Of a DNA stretch of 64,000 nt, positions 17,940-27,404 are shown piece after piece. Under the pieces are notes generated by a model. That model was not told the DNA's origin. It saw only the letters and a list, made by a program, of their open reading frames with translations, and did no database searches. Source of the stretch: UBA1794 sp050946375 (GTDB lineage Bacteria; Bacteroidota; Bacteroidia; Bacteroidales; Bacteroidaceae). The stretch is taken from positions 223,019 through 287,018 of the forward strand of contig JBMNUT010000002.1 of assembly GCA_050946375.1 (NCBI GenBank), in the 5' to 3' direction. Position numbers and translations under genes: made by a program. Every line of letters starts with the position of its first letter. Position 1 is the first letter of the stretch.

Positions 17940-18024
17940 GAAAAAAGCCTTGCCGCTTTTCGGAAACAGCAGCAAGGCTTTTCTGTAACTGGTGCAAGGC
18001 TTTTCTGCGATTGCGGCAAGGCAT
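17940..18024. repeat. 22-bp phased repeat array 8
   Basis: G phases at 17947, 17969 and 17991, exactly 22 bases apart. Units carry GCAAGGCTTTTCTG in direct orientation. It lies between uvrA and mltG. Confidence 0.8.
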
Positions 18025-18044
18025 TCTCCACGGCCCTGCAGGAC

Positions 18045-20957
18045 TCAGCGCTTCAACTTGGGCGCCAGGAAACGGGCCGTGTAGCTCTCCTTATAGGAAA
18101 GGAGCTGCTCCGGCGTACCGCTGAAGAGGAGGTTTCCGCCCTTGTCGCCGCCCTCGGGGCCAAGATCGATGACGTAGTCGGCACATTTGATTACGTCCTG
18201 GTTGTGCTCGATGACCACCACCGTGTGCCCGCGCCCGATGAGTGCGTCGAAAGCCGAGAGCAACCGCCGGATATCGTAGGTGTGCAGCCCGGTTGTCGGC
18301 TCGTCGAACACGAAAATCGTAGGCTCCGTCATCTTTTCCTGCGAGAGGAAATAGGCCAACTTCACGCGCTGGCTCTCACCGCCGGAGAGGGTACTGCTGC
18401 TTTGCCCGAGCTTTACGTAGCCAAGTCCCACGTCGGCCAGCGGCCGAAGCCGCGCGACGATGCGTTCCTCCCCATGAAGGCTGAAAAAGTCGATGGCTTC
18501 GTCGACCGTCATCTCCAGCATATCGTAAATGTTGCGGCCCTGATAGGTAACTTCCAGTATCTCCGGCCGGAAACGCTTGCCGTGGCAGGCCTCGCAGGGC
18601 AGCACCAGGTCGGCCATGAACTGCATGGGAATCGTAATCGTGCCCTCCCCCTTGCAATCGGGGCAGCGCCCTCCGCCCTCGGCGTTGAAGGAAAAATGAG
18701 CGGGCGTATAGCCCATCTGCTTTGCCTGCGGCTGTTCGGCCATAAGACGCCGTATTTCGTCGTAAACCTTCAGGTAAGTGGCCGGATTGCTGCGCGAGGA
18801 TTTGCCAATGGGGTTCTGGTCTACCAGTTCGATGCCCTTGGCTGCGCTGATATCGCCGGCCAATCCGGCAAATTCGCCGGGGCGGTCGGCCAGTTCGCTA
18901 TACTCGCGCTTGAGGGCACGGTAGAATATGTCGCGCACGAGGGTAGACTTTCCGGAACCGCTCACGCCCGTCACGACGGTAAGCACGTTGAGCGGGAAAC
19001 GGACGTCGATGCCTTTCAGGTTGTTCTCCCGCGCGCCTTTCACTTCGATGAAGCGGTTCCAGGCGCGACGGGTGGCAGGGAGAGGTATTTCCTCCTGCCC
19101 CATGAGGAAACGCACGGTGTGCGAACGGCTGACTTCGGCGGGGGAAAGGTGTGCCAGGTCCTCGGCCGTGGGGACAGGGCCCTGGTAGACTATCTCGCCT
19201 CCGTTGCGTCCCGCCTCGGGACCTACGTCCACCAGATAGTCGGCGGCCCGCATGATTTCCTCGTCGTGCTCCACGACGACCACCGTATTGCCTATGCTTT
19301 GCAACTTGCGGAGCACGCCGATGAGCCGTTGCGTATCGCGCGGATGGAGCCCGATGCTGGGCTCGTCGAGAATATACAGGGACCCGACCAGACTGCTGCC
19401 CAGCGAAGTGGCCAGATTGATGCGCTGGCTTTCGCCGCCGGACAGGGTATTGCTGCGGCGATTAAGCGTAAGATAGCCCAGCCCGACGTCGCACAGATAG
19501 CCGATACGACGGTCGATTTCGAGCAGAATGCGGCGCGCCACGGCCTGGTCGTGCTCGTCCAGCTGGAGAGAGGCGAAGAACTCGCGCAGCTCATAGATGG
19601 GCATGTCGACCAGCTCCGGCAGGCTCTTTCCGCCGACCTTCACATAAGACGCTTCGGGGCGCAGGCGCGTCCCGTGGCACTCGGGGCAGACGGTCTTGCC
19701 CCGGTAGCGGGCCAGCATGACGCGGAACTGTATCTTGTACTGATTCTCGCGCACCATCTGGAAAAAGCGGTCGATGCCTTCCACCTCCGCATTGCCGTGC
19801 CAGAGGAGGTCCTTCTCCGCCTGCGTCAGTTCGTAGTAGGGCTTGAAGATGGGGAAGTTGTATTTTGCCGAGCGTTCGATGAAGTACTTCAGCCACTCGC
19901 CCATCTTCTCTCCGCGCCAACATACGACGCAGCCGTCGTAGACGGAAAGGCTCTTGTTGGGAACCACCAGATTTTCGTCGATTCCGATTACGCTCCCGAA
20001 TCCCTCGCAGCGGGGGCAGGCGCCCACCGGGGAGTTGAAACTGAACATCTGGTCGGTAGGTTCTTCGAAACGGATGCCGTCGGCCTCGAAACGGACGCTG
20101 AAGGAGTGCACATGGGAGTTGCCGCCCTCGCCGTAGAAGCGCAGCAGACACGTCCCGTCGCCCTCGTAGAAGGCCGTCTCGGCCGAGTCGCCCAGCCGGG
20201 AAAGGGCCTCCTTCGTGCTGCTGACCTGCAGGCGGTCGAGCACGATGTAGCAGTTACTGTCGGTGTGAAGCATCGGCACATCGCCGGCCACGGGGCGGGA
20301 CTTTCCGGCAGAAGCGGCAGCACTTTTGTCCGAAAGTGCCGGGGCTTTTTGGGAAAAGTCCTGCGGCTCTGCAGGCGCAGCCGCGGCAATCAGGTCGTCG
20401 ATGCGGGCAATCGTGCCGTCGACCTCGAGGCGCGAGAAGCCCATCTTCAGCAACCGTTGCAGATAGGGTACGGAGGGCTTCTCCTTGAGGGGGCACAGGA
20501 CGGTGAAGCGCGTCCCCTCGGAATAGGAAAGGGCGCAGTGAATCACGTCGTCCACCGTGTTCTTCTTCACTCTTTTCCCGCTGACTGGCGAGAAAGTCTG
20601 CCCCACGCGGGCGTAAAGCAGGCGTAGGTATTCGTAAATCTCGGTGCTGGTGCCCACCGTCGAGCGGGGGTTCCGGCTGATGACCTTCTGCTCGATGGCC
20701 ACGGCGGGGGGGATGCCCATGATAAAGTCACACTCCGGTTTCTTCATCCGCCCCAGGAATTGGCGGGCATAGCTGCTGAGGCTCTCCACATAGCGCCGCT
20801 GCCCCTCGGCATACAGCGTGTCGAAAGCAAGCGACGACTTGCCGCTACCGCTCAGCCCGGTGACGACAATCAGTTGGTTGCGCGGCAGGTCGAGGCTGAC
20901 GTTCTTCAGGTTGTTCACCCGCGCGCCGCGAATGGAAATGAATTTCGGTGCACTCAT
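18045..20957 (-). CDS. uvrA: Excinuclease ABC subunit A
   Basis: DNA-damage recognition ATPase of nucleotide excision repair, acting as a dimer with UvrB. 970 residues from ATG 20957 (a TTG one codon upstream is less likely). Two ABC modules are visible, with Walker A motifs GLSGSGKSSLAFDT (N-terminal) and GVSGSGKSTLVRD (C-terminal). Signature motifs TLSGGESQR occur twice, and zinc-finger cysteines occur at CPRC...C and CPDC...CEAC. About residues 195-225 form a hydrophilic A/S/K/P-rich insert (DFSQKAPALSDKSAAASAGK) encoded by a three-unit 22-base array; 66 added bases preserve the frame. The insert falls before the UvrB-binding region, so the protein may tolerate it. Preceded by a GH127 gene at 21 bases. 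Confidence 0.96.
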   Translation of the reverse strand: MSAPKFISIRGARVNNLKNVSLDLPRNQLIVVTGLSGSGKSSLAFDTLYAEGQRRYVESLSSYARQFLGRMKKPECDFIMGIPPAVAIEQKVISRNPRSTVGTSTEIYEYLRLLYARVGQTFSPVSGKRVKKNTVDDVIHCALSYSEGTRFTVLCPLKEKPSVPYLQRLLKMGFSRLEVDGTIARIDDLIAAAAPAEPQDFSQKAPALSDKSAAASAGKSRPVAGDVPMLHTDSNCYIVLDRLQVSSTKEALSRLGDSAETAFYEGDGTCLLRFYGEGGNSHVHSFSVRFEADGIRFEEPTDQMFSFNSPVGACPRCEGFGSVIGIDENLVVPNKSLSVYDGCVVCWRGEKMGEWLKYFIERSAKYNFPIFKPYYELTQAEKDLLWHGNAEVEGIDRFFQMVRENQYKIQFRVMLARYRGKTVCPECHGTRLRPEASYVKVGGKSLPELVDMPIYELREFFASLQLDEHDQAVARRILLEIDRRIGYLCDVGLGYLTLNRRSNTLSGGESQRINLATSLGSSLVGSLYILDEPSIGLHPRDTQRLIGVLRKLQSIGNTVVVVEHDEEIMRAADYLVDVGPEAGRNGGEIVYQGPVPTAEDLAHLSPAEVSRSHTVRFLMGQEEIPLPATRRAWNRFIEVKGARENNLKGIDVRFPLNVLTVVTGVSGSGKSTLVRDIFYRALKREYSELADRPGEFAGLAGDISAAKGIELVDQNPIGKSSRSNPATYLKVYDEIRRLMAEQPQAKQMGYTPAHFSFNAEGGGRCPDCKGEGTITIPMQFMADLVLPCEACHGKRFRPEILEVTYQGRNIYDMLEMTVDEAIDFFSLHGEERIVARLRPLADVGLGYVKLGQSSSTLSGGESQRVKLAYFLSQEKMTEPTIFVFDEPTTGLHTYDIRRLLSAFDALIGRGHTVVVIEHNQDVIKCADYVIDLGPEGGDKGGNLLFSGTPEQLLSYKESYTARFLAPKLKR
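20294..20375. repeat. 22-bp phased repeat array 9, inside uvrA
   Basis: AAG phases at 20314, 20336 and 20358, exactly 22 bases apart, with CACTTTTGTCCG and GGCTTTTTGGG connectors. It is in frame within uvrA. Confidence 0.85.
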
Positions 20958-20978
20958 CAAAAAACAGGATTCTCGCTT

Positions 20979-23318
20979 TTACTGCTCGGGGCGCACGGTT
21001 CGCAAGCCGTAGAGCATGGCGCGCTTGCCATCCTGCGGGAGGATGGAAATCTTCACCTGCTGCTTGCCCCGGGTCAGTGCTTGGGGTATGGGGTAAAAGC
21101 GGTAATAAAATGTTCCGGGGGTCTGGGGCGTGAGCTGAATGCGGGCCACGGAATGGCCGTCGACCTGCACGTCAAAATCGAAATCGCCGTCGTTTCCCCA
21201 GAAAGTAAACATCAGTTCGTTGGCAGAGTCAGGGTCTACCTGCATCATGTAGTGCAGGTATCCGCCGTCGCGCACGTCCCTTCCCAGGACATCGCCCTGG
21301 CGATAGACGTAGCTCACCTTGTCTTCTACCTTATGGTCGCGCTCCGACTGCGACTCGCCGACGCCGATACGGTCGATGGTACGCGCGTCAATGGCGGCCT
21401 GCTCCTTCAGCTTCTGGGAATAGGCGGCCTTCTTCTGCTCCCAATCGGCAGCGGTAAAGAAGTCAAAATATACGGTGTAGTGATTGTCGACGAAGCGGAA
21501 CAGGGGACGGAGGGTAACGTCTTTCGGCTGCCCCACCCCTTCGGTGCGGAAAGTGAGCGGCTCGCCTTCGACGGGAACGAGGTAGCTCTCCAGCTTTTTC
21601 GGCGCATCGACCAGCACGGGGACGCCCAGGTCGCCCTCCGGACGGGCAGGCCCGAGGTCGGCAGCCAGCACCACCGGCCCGCAGAGGAAGGCTGCCTTCA
21701 GCGGATTGTCGGGCGTTGCCTCAAGCCGCAGGCTCATGGGCATCTCCATTTCCACCACGTCGCCGTCCTGCCACGTGCGGTCAATGCGGACGTAACTGCC
21801 GGGCTTGCCTTTCACGCGGTGCTTCTTGCCGTTGACTTTCACCCGCACTCCGTCGACAGCCCACGACGGCCAACGCAGATAGAGCGGCATGCGCACGCCG
21901 GAAGAGGGGGTGCGGAAGGTGAGCTTCGTGGCCGACTCGTCGGGGAACTGCGTCTCCTGACGGACCACGAGGCCCTTGTCTTTCCACGTAAGTTCGGAGG
22001 CAATGAAGAGATTCACGTAGAGCCCGTCTCCGTCGGCGCGCCTGTAATAGATGGCTTCGCCGTACTTGGCATGGTTTTCGTAGCCTGTCCCGACGCAGCA
22101 CGTATGGTCGCGGAAGGGCATGTTGAAGTCCTTGGCCGAACCGGGATGGAGCGTGTGGAAATAAGTTACGCCGCCGGTTTCCGGATTCTGGGAAGAAAGG
22201 ATGTGATTGAGCAAGGCGCGCTCGTAGTAGTCGGCATATTCGGGCGAAGCGGTCCATGTGAACAGATGACGGGTGAGCTTCAGCATGTTGTAAGTGTTGC
22301 ACGTTTCCGTCGTATTCTCGCCCAATCGGGTGGAAAGTTTGCCCGGTTCGCCAAAATATTCCCCTTCGCTGTTGCCGCCCGTTACGTAAGAATGGTTGTG
22401 CACTACGGTGTTCCAGAAGAAAGTGGCTATCTTCCGGTCGCGCTCGTTGCCCGTCAGCTCATAAGCGCGGGCGGCACCCACGATTTTCGGCACCTGCGTG
22501 TTGGCATGGTTGCCGGCCAACTGGTCTTTTCCCTCGGCCAACGGGTCGAGCATGCGCTCATGGTAGAACATTTCGGCCAGCTCTTTGTGGCGGGGGTCGC
22601 CGCTGATGGCATAAATGCTGAAGAGCGTTTCGGGCATCCCGCCGAATTCCTGGCCCAACATGCGCTGCAATTCGTCGTGCGTGAGGGGCTTCAGCTTGTT
22701 ATAGGCCCAGTCGCACATGCGGAGTACTACGTCGTAGGCCTGTTGGTTGCCGCAGAGTACGTACTGGTCGAGCAACCCTTGGAAAATTTTGTGCTGCGTG
22801 TACCACGGTGCCCATACGGTCTGCCCCAGGATGGCCCGGTCTATCAGATATTCCGGATAGGCACTCAGGTAACCGCTCTTCAGCGCCGCCTGACACTCGG
22901 CAAGGCCTGCGACGAACTGGGTGCCTTTCTCCTTGTATTGCTCATCGCCCGTAGAGGCATACATCAGGGCCAACGCCGAGAGGAGATGCCCCAGCGAGTG
23001 ACCACGCAGTTCGCAGTCGAGTGCTTCCCAGCCGCCAAAAGCCTTTTCGTTCGTAGCCAGGCCGGCCGTGACCCGGTAGTTATGCAGGAAACGGGGTACG
23101 CTTGCTTCCTGAAGCCAGCGCTGGTCGACTTCCATGGCCCGCTTGAACGGGCCGTCGAGCAGGCGGACGTCCTGGTAATCGAAGGCCAATGCCTGCAAAG
23201 GTACCTGCACTTCGACCTTCATCAGGTCCGGATTCTGACCCGGATACTGCGCCTTGGCCGACAAAGCGCCTAAGAACAACGCTCCGCCCAGAAGCAGAAA
23301 AGAGGTTTTCAATCGCAT
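20979..23318 (-). CDS. GH127/GH146-type beta-L-arabinofuranosidase
   Basis: Secreted glycosidase acting on beta-L-arabinofuranosyl units, with a cysteine-nucleophile mechanism known for this clan. 779 residues from ATG 23318 (an upstream TTG is in frame). A signal peptide ends near SAKAQ. The alpha/alpha-barrel shows GHSLGHLLSALAL, ENTTETCNTYNMLKL and DHTCCVGTGYENH. The CC pair at 407-408 fits the nucleophile and zinc-ligand region. A C-terminal beta domain follows from about residue 640. It is followed at 21 bases by uvrA, an unrelated function sharing a transcript. No SusC/D genes are adjacent. Confidence 0.87.
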   Translation of the reverse strand: MRLKTSFLLLGGALFLGALSAKAQYPGQNPDLMKVEVQVPLQALAFDYQDVRLLDGPFKRAMEVDQRWLQEASVPRFLHNYRVTAGLATNEKAFGGWEALDCELRGHSLGHLLSALALMYASTGDEQYKEKGTQFVAGLAECQAALKSGYLSAYPEYLIDRAILGQTVWAPWYTQHKIFQGLLDQYVLCGNQQAYDVVLRMCDWAYNKLKPLTHDELQRMLGQEFGGMPETLFSIYAISGDPRHKELAEMFYHERMLDPLAEGKDQLAGNHANTQVPKIVGAARAYELTGNERDRKIATFFWNTVVHNHSYVTGGNSEGEYFGEPGKLSTRLGENTTETCNTYNMLKLTRHLFTWTASPEYADYYERALLNHILSSQNPETGGVTYFHTLHPGSAKDFNMPFRDHTCCVGTGYENHAKYGEAIYYRRADGDGLYVNLFIASELTWKDKGLVVRQETQFPDESATKLTFRTPSSGVRMPLYLRWPSWAVDGVRVKVNGKKHRVKGKPGSYVRIDRTWQDGDVVEMEMPMSLRLEATPDNPLKAAFLCGPVVLAADLGPARPEGDLGVPVLVDAPKKLESYLVPVEGEPLTFRTEGVGQPKDVTLRPLFRFVDNHYTVYFDFFTAADWEQKKAAYSQKLKEQAAIDARTIDRIGVGESQSERDHKVEDKVSYVYRQGDVLGRDVRDGGYLHYMMQVDPDSANELMFTFWGNDGDFDFDVQVDGHSVARIQLTPQTPGTFYYRFYPIPQALTRGKQQVKISILPQDGKRAMLYGLRTVRPEQ

Positions 23319-23390
23319 GATTTCCAAGAAAGTAGTTAGTGTTAAAAAGAAGAGAACCGGCTCCGGCCAGCCGAAGCGGATGATATTTAC

Positions 23391-23460
23391 AGAAAAAGGC
23401 GCCGCACTTTTCTACGAAAGTGCCGGCACTTTCAACGCCAAGTGGCAGCGGTTACTCCGG
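23391..23460. repeat. 22-bp phased repeat array 10
   Basis: G phases at 23398, 23420 and 23442, exactly 22 bases apart; it contains AAAGTGCCGGCACTTT. It lies in the gap between purL and the GH127 gene. I see no classical terminator after purL. Confidence 0.85.
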
Positions 23461-23561
23461 CCGGCGGCAGCGGTAAGGCGCGCCGGGCACGGCTTTCTCT
23501 ACGGAAAGGACAGAAACAGGCTGCGCCTTCCCCTGGGCGGAGAAGACGCAGGACCTGCAAT

Positions 23562-26500
23562 TTATTGATGTTTCTTAATCCACTCGCGGGCATTGGCGAA
23601 GGCTTCGAGCCACGGTGTCATCTCGTCCGTTTCCCGGCGGTCGGCAGGATAATCGGCACACTGCCAGGGCAGGAACGCACGCTCGAGGTGGGGCATCATG
23701 GCAATGTGGCGCCCGTCGCGGCTGCATATGGCGGCCGTAGAGAAATCAGAGCCGTTCGGGTTGGCGGGATATGCATCGTAGCTGTACTTGGCTACTATGT
23801 TATAGTGGTCTTCGTCGTAAGGCATGGAGAATTTGCCTTCGCCGTGGGCCACCCAGACGCCGATTTTCGTGCCGCTCAGCGAGCCAAACAGTACACTGCG
23901 GTTGGTCGGGATAGTCACGCCGAGGAAGCGGCTCTCAAACTTGCGGCTGTCGTTGTGCAACATGCGGGGCTTTTGCTCATCTTCGGGGTTGATCAGTCCC
24001 AATTCGAGCATCAGTTGGCAGCCGTTGCAGATGCCCAGCGACAAAGTGTCCTTACGCGCATAGAAACGGTCGAGGGCTTCCTTCGCTTTCGGGTTGAACA
24101 GGAAAGCACCGGCCCAGCCCTTTGCCGAACCCAGCACGTCGCTGTTGGAGAATCCGCCGCAGAAGACAATCATGTTCACCTCTTCCAGCGTCTCGCGCCC
24201 CGTGACTAAGTCGGTCATCGTAACGTCTTTTACGTCAAAGCCGGCCAGATACAGCATATAGGCCATCTCCCGCTCGCCATTCGTGCCCTTCTCGCGGATA
24301 ATCGCGGCTCGAATTCCGCTCGGGGTGCGGCGGTCCGGGTCAGCGCCGTAGTCCTTCAGCTTGCCGGTGAAGCCCGGAAGGAAGTTTTGTTCCAAGGGTT
24401 GTTCCTTATAGTTGAGGAAGCGTTCGCGGGCGCAGCCGTTGAAACTCTGCTTACGGTCGAGCAGATAGGAAGATTCATACCATACGTCGCGCAGATAGTC
24501 GATGCCGAACTGGTAGGTAGCGCCCTCCTTGTGCACCAAGATGTGCCGCTCGTCGACCGGAGTGCCCAGCTTTACAAATGCAACGCCGGCATCCGTGAGG
24601 ATTTGCTCCACTTCCTTTTTCTCTTTCACCTGAATAATGACACCCGGATTCTCGGCAAAAAGAACTTTCACGATGTCCTTTTCCTTAATACCGTCGAGGT
24701 TCAGCTCCATACCGCCTTCCATATTGGAGAAACACATCTCCAGAAGAGTCGTAATCATACCGCCTGCACTGATGTCGTGCCCGGCCAATATCAAACCGCG
24801 GTGTATCAATTCCTGAACGGCCAGGAAGGCATCGCGGAAATAGTCCGGGTTTTGCACCGTAGGCACGTCGCTTCCGACCTTATTGCAGCTCTGGGCAAAA
24901 GCACTGCCGCCCAGTTTCAGCTGATCGAAGCTGAAGTCTATATGATAGAGAGCCGTCTTTTCGTCATTCACCAGCACCGGGCTGACCACGTGCTTCACGT
25001 CGCTCACCTGACCGCCTGCACTTACGATGACTGTACCCGGGGCAATGATTTTGGTGCCATCGGGATATTGCTGAGTCATGGAGAGGGAATCCTTACCGGT
25101 GGGCACGTTTATACCCAAAGCGCAGCAGAAGTCACTCAAGGCCTCCACCGCCTGATACAAACGGGCATCCTCGCCTTCCTGACTGCGGCAAGGCCACATC
25201 CAGTTGGCCGAGAGCGAAATGCTATCCATGCCGTCCACCAGCGGAGCCCACACAAGGTTCGTCAGCGATTCCGCTACCGAAAGTACGCTACCGGCAGCCG
25301 GATCTGCCAAACCAGCCTGCGGAGCATGGCCCAAGGCAGTCGCTATTCCGCGCGTTCCACGGAAGTCCAGCGCAACTACGCCGCAATCCGACAGCGGAAG
25401 CTGCAGCTCACCGACGCATTGTTGCCGCGCCACGCGACCCGTCACCGAGCGGTCTACCTTGTTTGTCAGCCAGTCTTTGCAGGCTACGGCCTCCAGCTGG
25501 AGCACTCGCGTAAGGTATTCCTGCAAGTGCGCCACATCGTAGGTCACATTCTCATAGCGCCGCTCCACAGTCTTGTCCACCATATATGTCTTTGGCGAGG
25601 AGCCGAACATCTGACTCACTGCCAGATCGAAGGGACGGACACCGTCTTTTTGCACAAAGGCGAAGCGCGCGTCGCCAGTGGTCTCGCCCACTACGTACAT
25701 CGGAGCCCGTTCTCGCTCAGCGACTTTATGAACGTGGTCGATGGCTTGCTCCTGTATGAGCAAGCCCATGCGCTCTTGCGACTCATTGGCTATGATTTCC
25801 TTGGCGGAAAGCGTCTTATCGCCAATAGGCAGCTTGTCCATTTCAATCAGACCGCCGCAATCTTCCACAAGTTCGGAGAGGCAGTTTACGTGGCCGGCAG
25901 AGCCGTGGTCATGTATGGAGACTATCGGATTTTCCGCTTCCTCGCAGAGCGCGCGCACTACATTATATACACGTTTCTGCATTTCCGCATTGGCGCGCTG
26001 CACGGCGTTCAGCTCGATTCCGCTGCTGTAACGGCCCGTATCGACACTCGAGACGGAGCCGCCACCCAGTCCGATGCGGTAGTTGTCGCCGCCCATGACT
26101 ACAATCTTATTGCCTTTCTGCGGCGTGCCTTTCAGACAATCGCGACGGGTGCCGGTTCCTACGCCGCCAGCCAGCATGATTACCTTATCGTAGCCATACT
26201 TTTCGTCGCCTTCCTGATGTTCGAAAGTCAGAAGCGAACCGCAAATGAGCGGCTGCCCAAATTTATTTCCGAAATCGCTGGCGCCGTTGGAGGCCTTCAC
26301 CAAAATCTGTTCCGGCGTCTGGTAAAGCCATTTACGTACGGGCATAACCTGCTCCCACTCGCGGTCTTCTTCGGTACGGGGGTAGGAAGTCATGTAGACA
26401 GCGGTACCTGCAATCGGCATGGAGCCGACGCCGCCGCCCATACGGTCCCTTATCTCTCCGCCGGTTCCCGTAGAGGCGCCGTTGAAAGGTTCCACCGTGG

Positions 26501-27257
26501 TGGGGAAATTGTGCGTCTCCGCTTTCAGGGAGATGACGCTCTCTACGTCCTTGATGCGGAAGAAATCGGGTTTCGAGTGGTCTTCCGGTGCAAATTGCTC
26601 GATGACGGGCCCCTCGGAAAAGGCTACATTGTCTTTGTAGGCCGATATGATTTTACCCGGATGCTCGCGGGTTGTCTTTTTAATCAGTTGGAAAAGGCTG
26701 CTTTCCTTCTCTTCTCCGTCGATAATGAAAGTACCTCCGAAGATTTTGTGCCGGCAGTGTTCGGAATTGATTTGGGCAAAGCCGAAGACTTCGCTGTCGG
26801 TAAGCAGACGGCCCATGTCCTTTTCGAGTCCCTTCAGGTATTCTATTTCCTCTTTGGAGAGCGCCAGACCTTCCTGCTCGTTATACTCTTCCAGGTTTTC
26901 GATGTAACGAATCGGTTCAGCCTTAATGCCGGAGGTAAAGATGTTTTGCGAGAGTCCCTTATACATGCGCTGCAACATCTCGTCGTGTTCCGCCGTTTCG
27001 CTTTCCACGGGGAAGTACTCTTCGATGCGGCTTATGCCGGAAAGGCCCATATTCTGAGTGATTTCCACGGCATTCGTACTCCATGGGGTTATCATTTCCT
27101 TGCGGGGGCCTACGAAAAAGCCGGTCAGGTTCTCTTCTTGAACGGGCGTGGCTCCGCCAAAGAGCCAGCAGAGGCGTTCGGTTTCATCCGTCGAAAGGGA
27201 ATGGTCCGTCTCCACGGCGATGATATTCCGGAGAGGGGTGCTGAAAAATAGAATCAT
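23562..27257 (-). CDS. purL: Phosphoribosylformylglycinamidine synthase (large single-chain)
   Basis: Fourth step of purine synthesis: FGAR + glutamine + ATP to FGAM. 1231 residues, the length of the fused proteobacterial-type PurL. It has an N-terminal PurS-like region, two AIRS-type ATP-binding halves (SLKAETHNFPTTVEPFNGA, GTGGEIRDRMG, later GHDISAGGMITTLLEM), and a C-terminal class I glutaminase with nucleophile Cys1077 in GICNGCQ and the HGEGKFSMP histidine/glutamate region. A TATCTTTG box lies 36 bases upstream. No purine riboswitch is evident in the short leader. The long plus-strand frame across it is a shadow. Confidence 0.97.
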   Translation of the reverse strand: MILFFSTPLRNIIAVETDHSLSTDETERLCWLFGGATPVQEENLTGFFVGPRKEMITPWSTNAVEITQNMGLSGISRIEEYFPVESETAEHDEMLQRMYKGLSQNIFTSGIKAEPIRYIENLEEYNEQEGLALSKEEIEYLKGLEKDMGRLLTDSEVFGFAQINSEHCRHKIFGGTFIIDGEEKESSLFQLIKKTTREHPGKIISAYKDNVAFSEGPVIEQFAPEDHSKPDFFRIKDVESVISLKAETHNFPTTVEPFNGASTGTGGEIRDRMGGGVGSMPIAGTAVYMTSYPRTEEDREWEQVMPVRKWLYQTPEQILVKASNGASDFGNKFGQPLICGSLLTFEHQEGDEKYGYDKVIMLAGGVGTGTRRDCLKGTPQKGNKIVVMGGDNYRIGLGGGSVSSVDTGRYSSGIELNAVQRANAEMQKRVYNVVRALCEEAENPIVSIHDHGSAGHVNCLSELVEDCGGLIEMDKLPIGDKTLSAKEIIANESQERMGLLIQEQAIDHVHKVAERERAPMYVVGETTGDARFAFVQKDGVRPFDLAVSQMFGSSPKTYMVDKTVERRYENVTYDVAHLQEYLTRVLQLEAVACKDWLTNKVDRSVTGRVARQQCVGELQLPLSDCGVVALDFRGTRGIATALGHAPQAGLADPAAGSVLSVAESLTNLVWAPLVDGMDSISLSANWMWPCRSQEGEDARLYQAVEALSDFCCALGINVPTGKDSLSMTQQYPDGTKIIAPGTVIVSAGGQVSDVKHVVSPVLVNDEKTALYHIDFSFDQLKLGGSAFAQSCNKVGSDVPTVQNPDYFRDAFLAVQELIHRGLILAGHDISAGGMITTLLEMCFSNMEGGMELNLDGIKEKDIVKVLFAENPGVIIQVKEKKEVEQILTDAGVAFVKLGTPVDERHILVHKEGATYQFGIDYLRDVWYESSYLLDRKQSFNGCARERFLNYKEQPLEQNFLPGFTGKLKDYGADPDRRTPSGIRAAIIREKGTNGEREMAYMLYLAGFDVKDVTMTDLVTGRETLEEVNMIVFCGGFSNSDVLGSAKGWAGAFLFNPKAKEALDRFYARKDTLSLGICNGCQLMLELGLINPEDEQKPRMLHNDSRKFESRFLGVTIPTNRSVLFGSLSGTKIGVWVAHGEGKFSMPYDEDHYNIVAKYSYDAYPANPNGSDFSTAAICSRDGRHIAMMPHLERAFLPWQCADYPADRRETDEMTPWLEAFANAREWIKKHQ

Positions 27258-27292
27258 AGTTCCGTGTTTTTGTTTCTACTTAGATATAGGTG

Positions 27293-27300
27293 CAAAGATA
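27293..27300 (-). promoter_or_regulatory. Promoter -7 box of purL
   Basis: TATCTTTG on minus, 36 bases before the ATG. Confidence 0.6.
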
Positions 27301-27332
27301 GTTTTTTTCAGCAAGGCAGGCAAGATTTTGCC

Positions 27333-27404
27333 CAAAAGCGCGGCATGAAGCGCAGAAAAGTGGCGGCACTTTGCGAAAAAAGCGGCGGGACTTTTTCTCA
27401 GAAG
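27333..27404. repeat. 22-bp phased repeat array 11
   Basis: G phases at 27338, 27360, 27382 and 27404, four exact 22-base steps, reaching into the last codons of the upstream barrel gene. Located just upstream of the purL promoter. Confidence 0.85.

Noticed and set aside
18204..20627. 807-codon plus-strand open frame
   Set aside because: Antisense to uvrA; amino-acid make-up (His/Arg/Val/Gln rich) typical of a mirror frame.
20760..23273. 837-codon plus-strand open frame
   Set aside because: Antisense to the GH127 gene and the uvrA 5' end.
24387..27251. 954-codon plus-strand open frame
   Set aside because: Antisense to purL; no recognisable motif.
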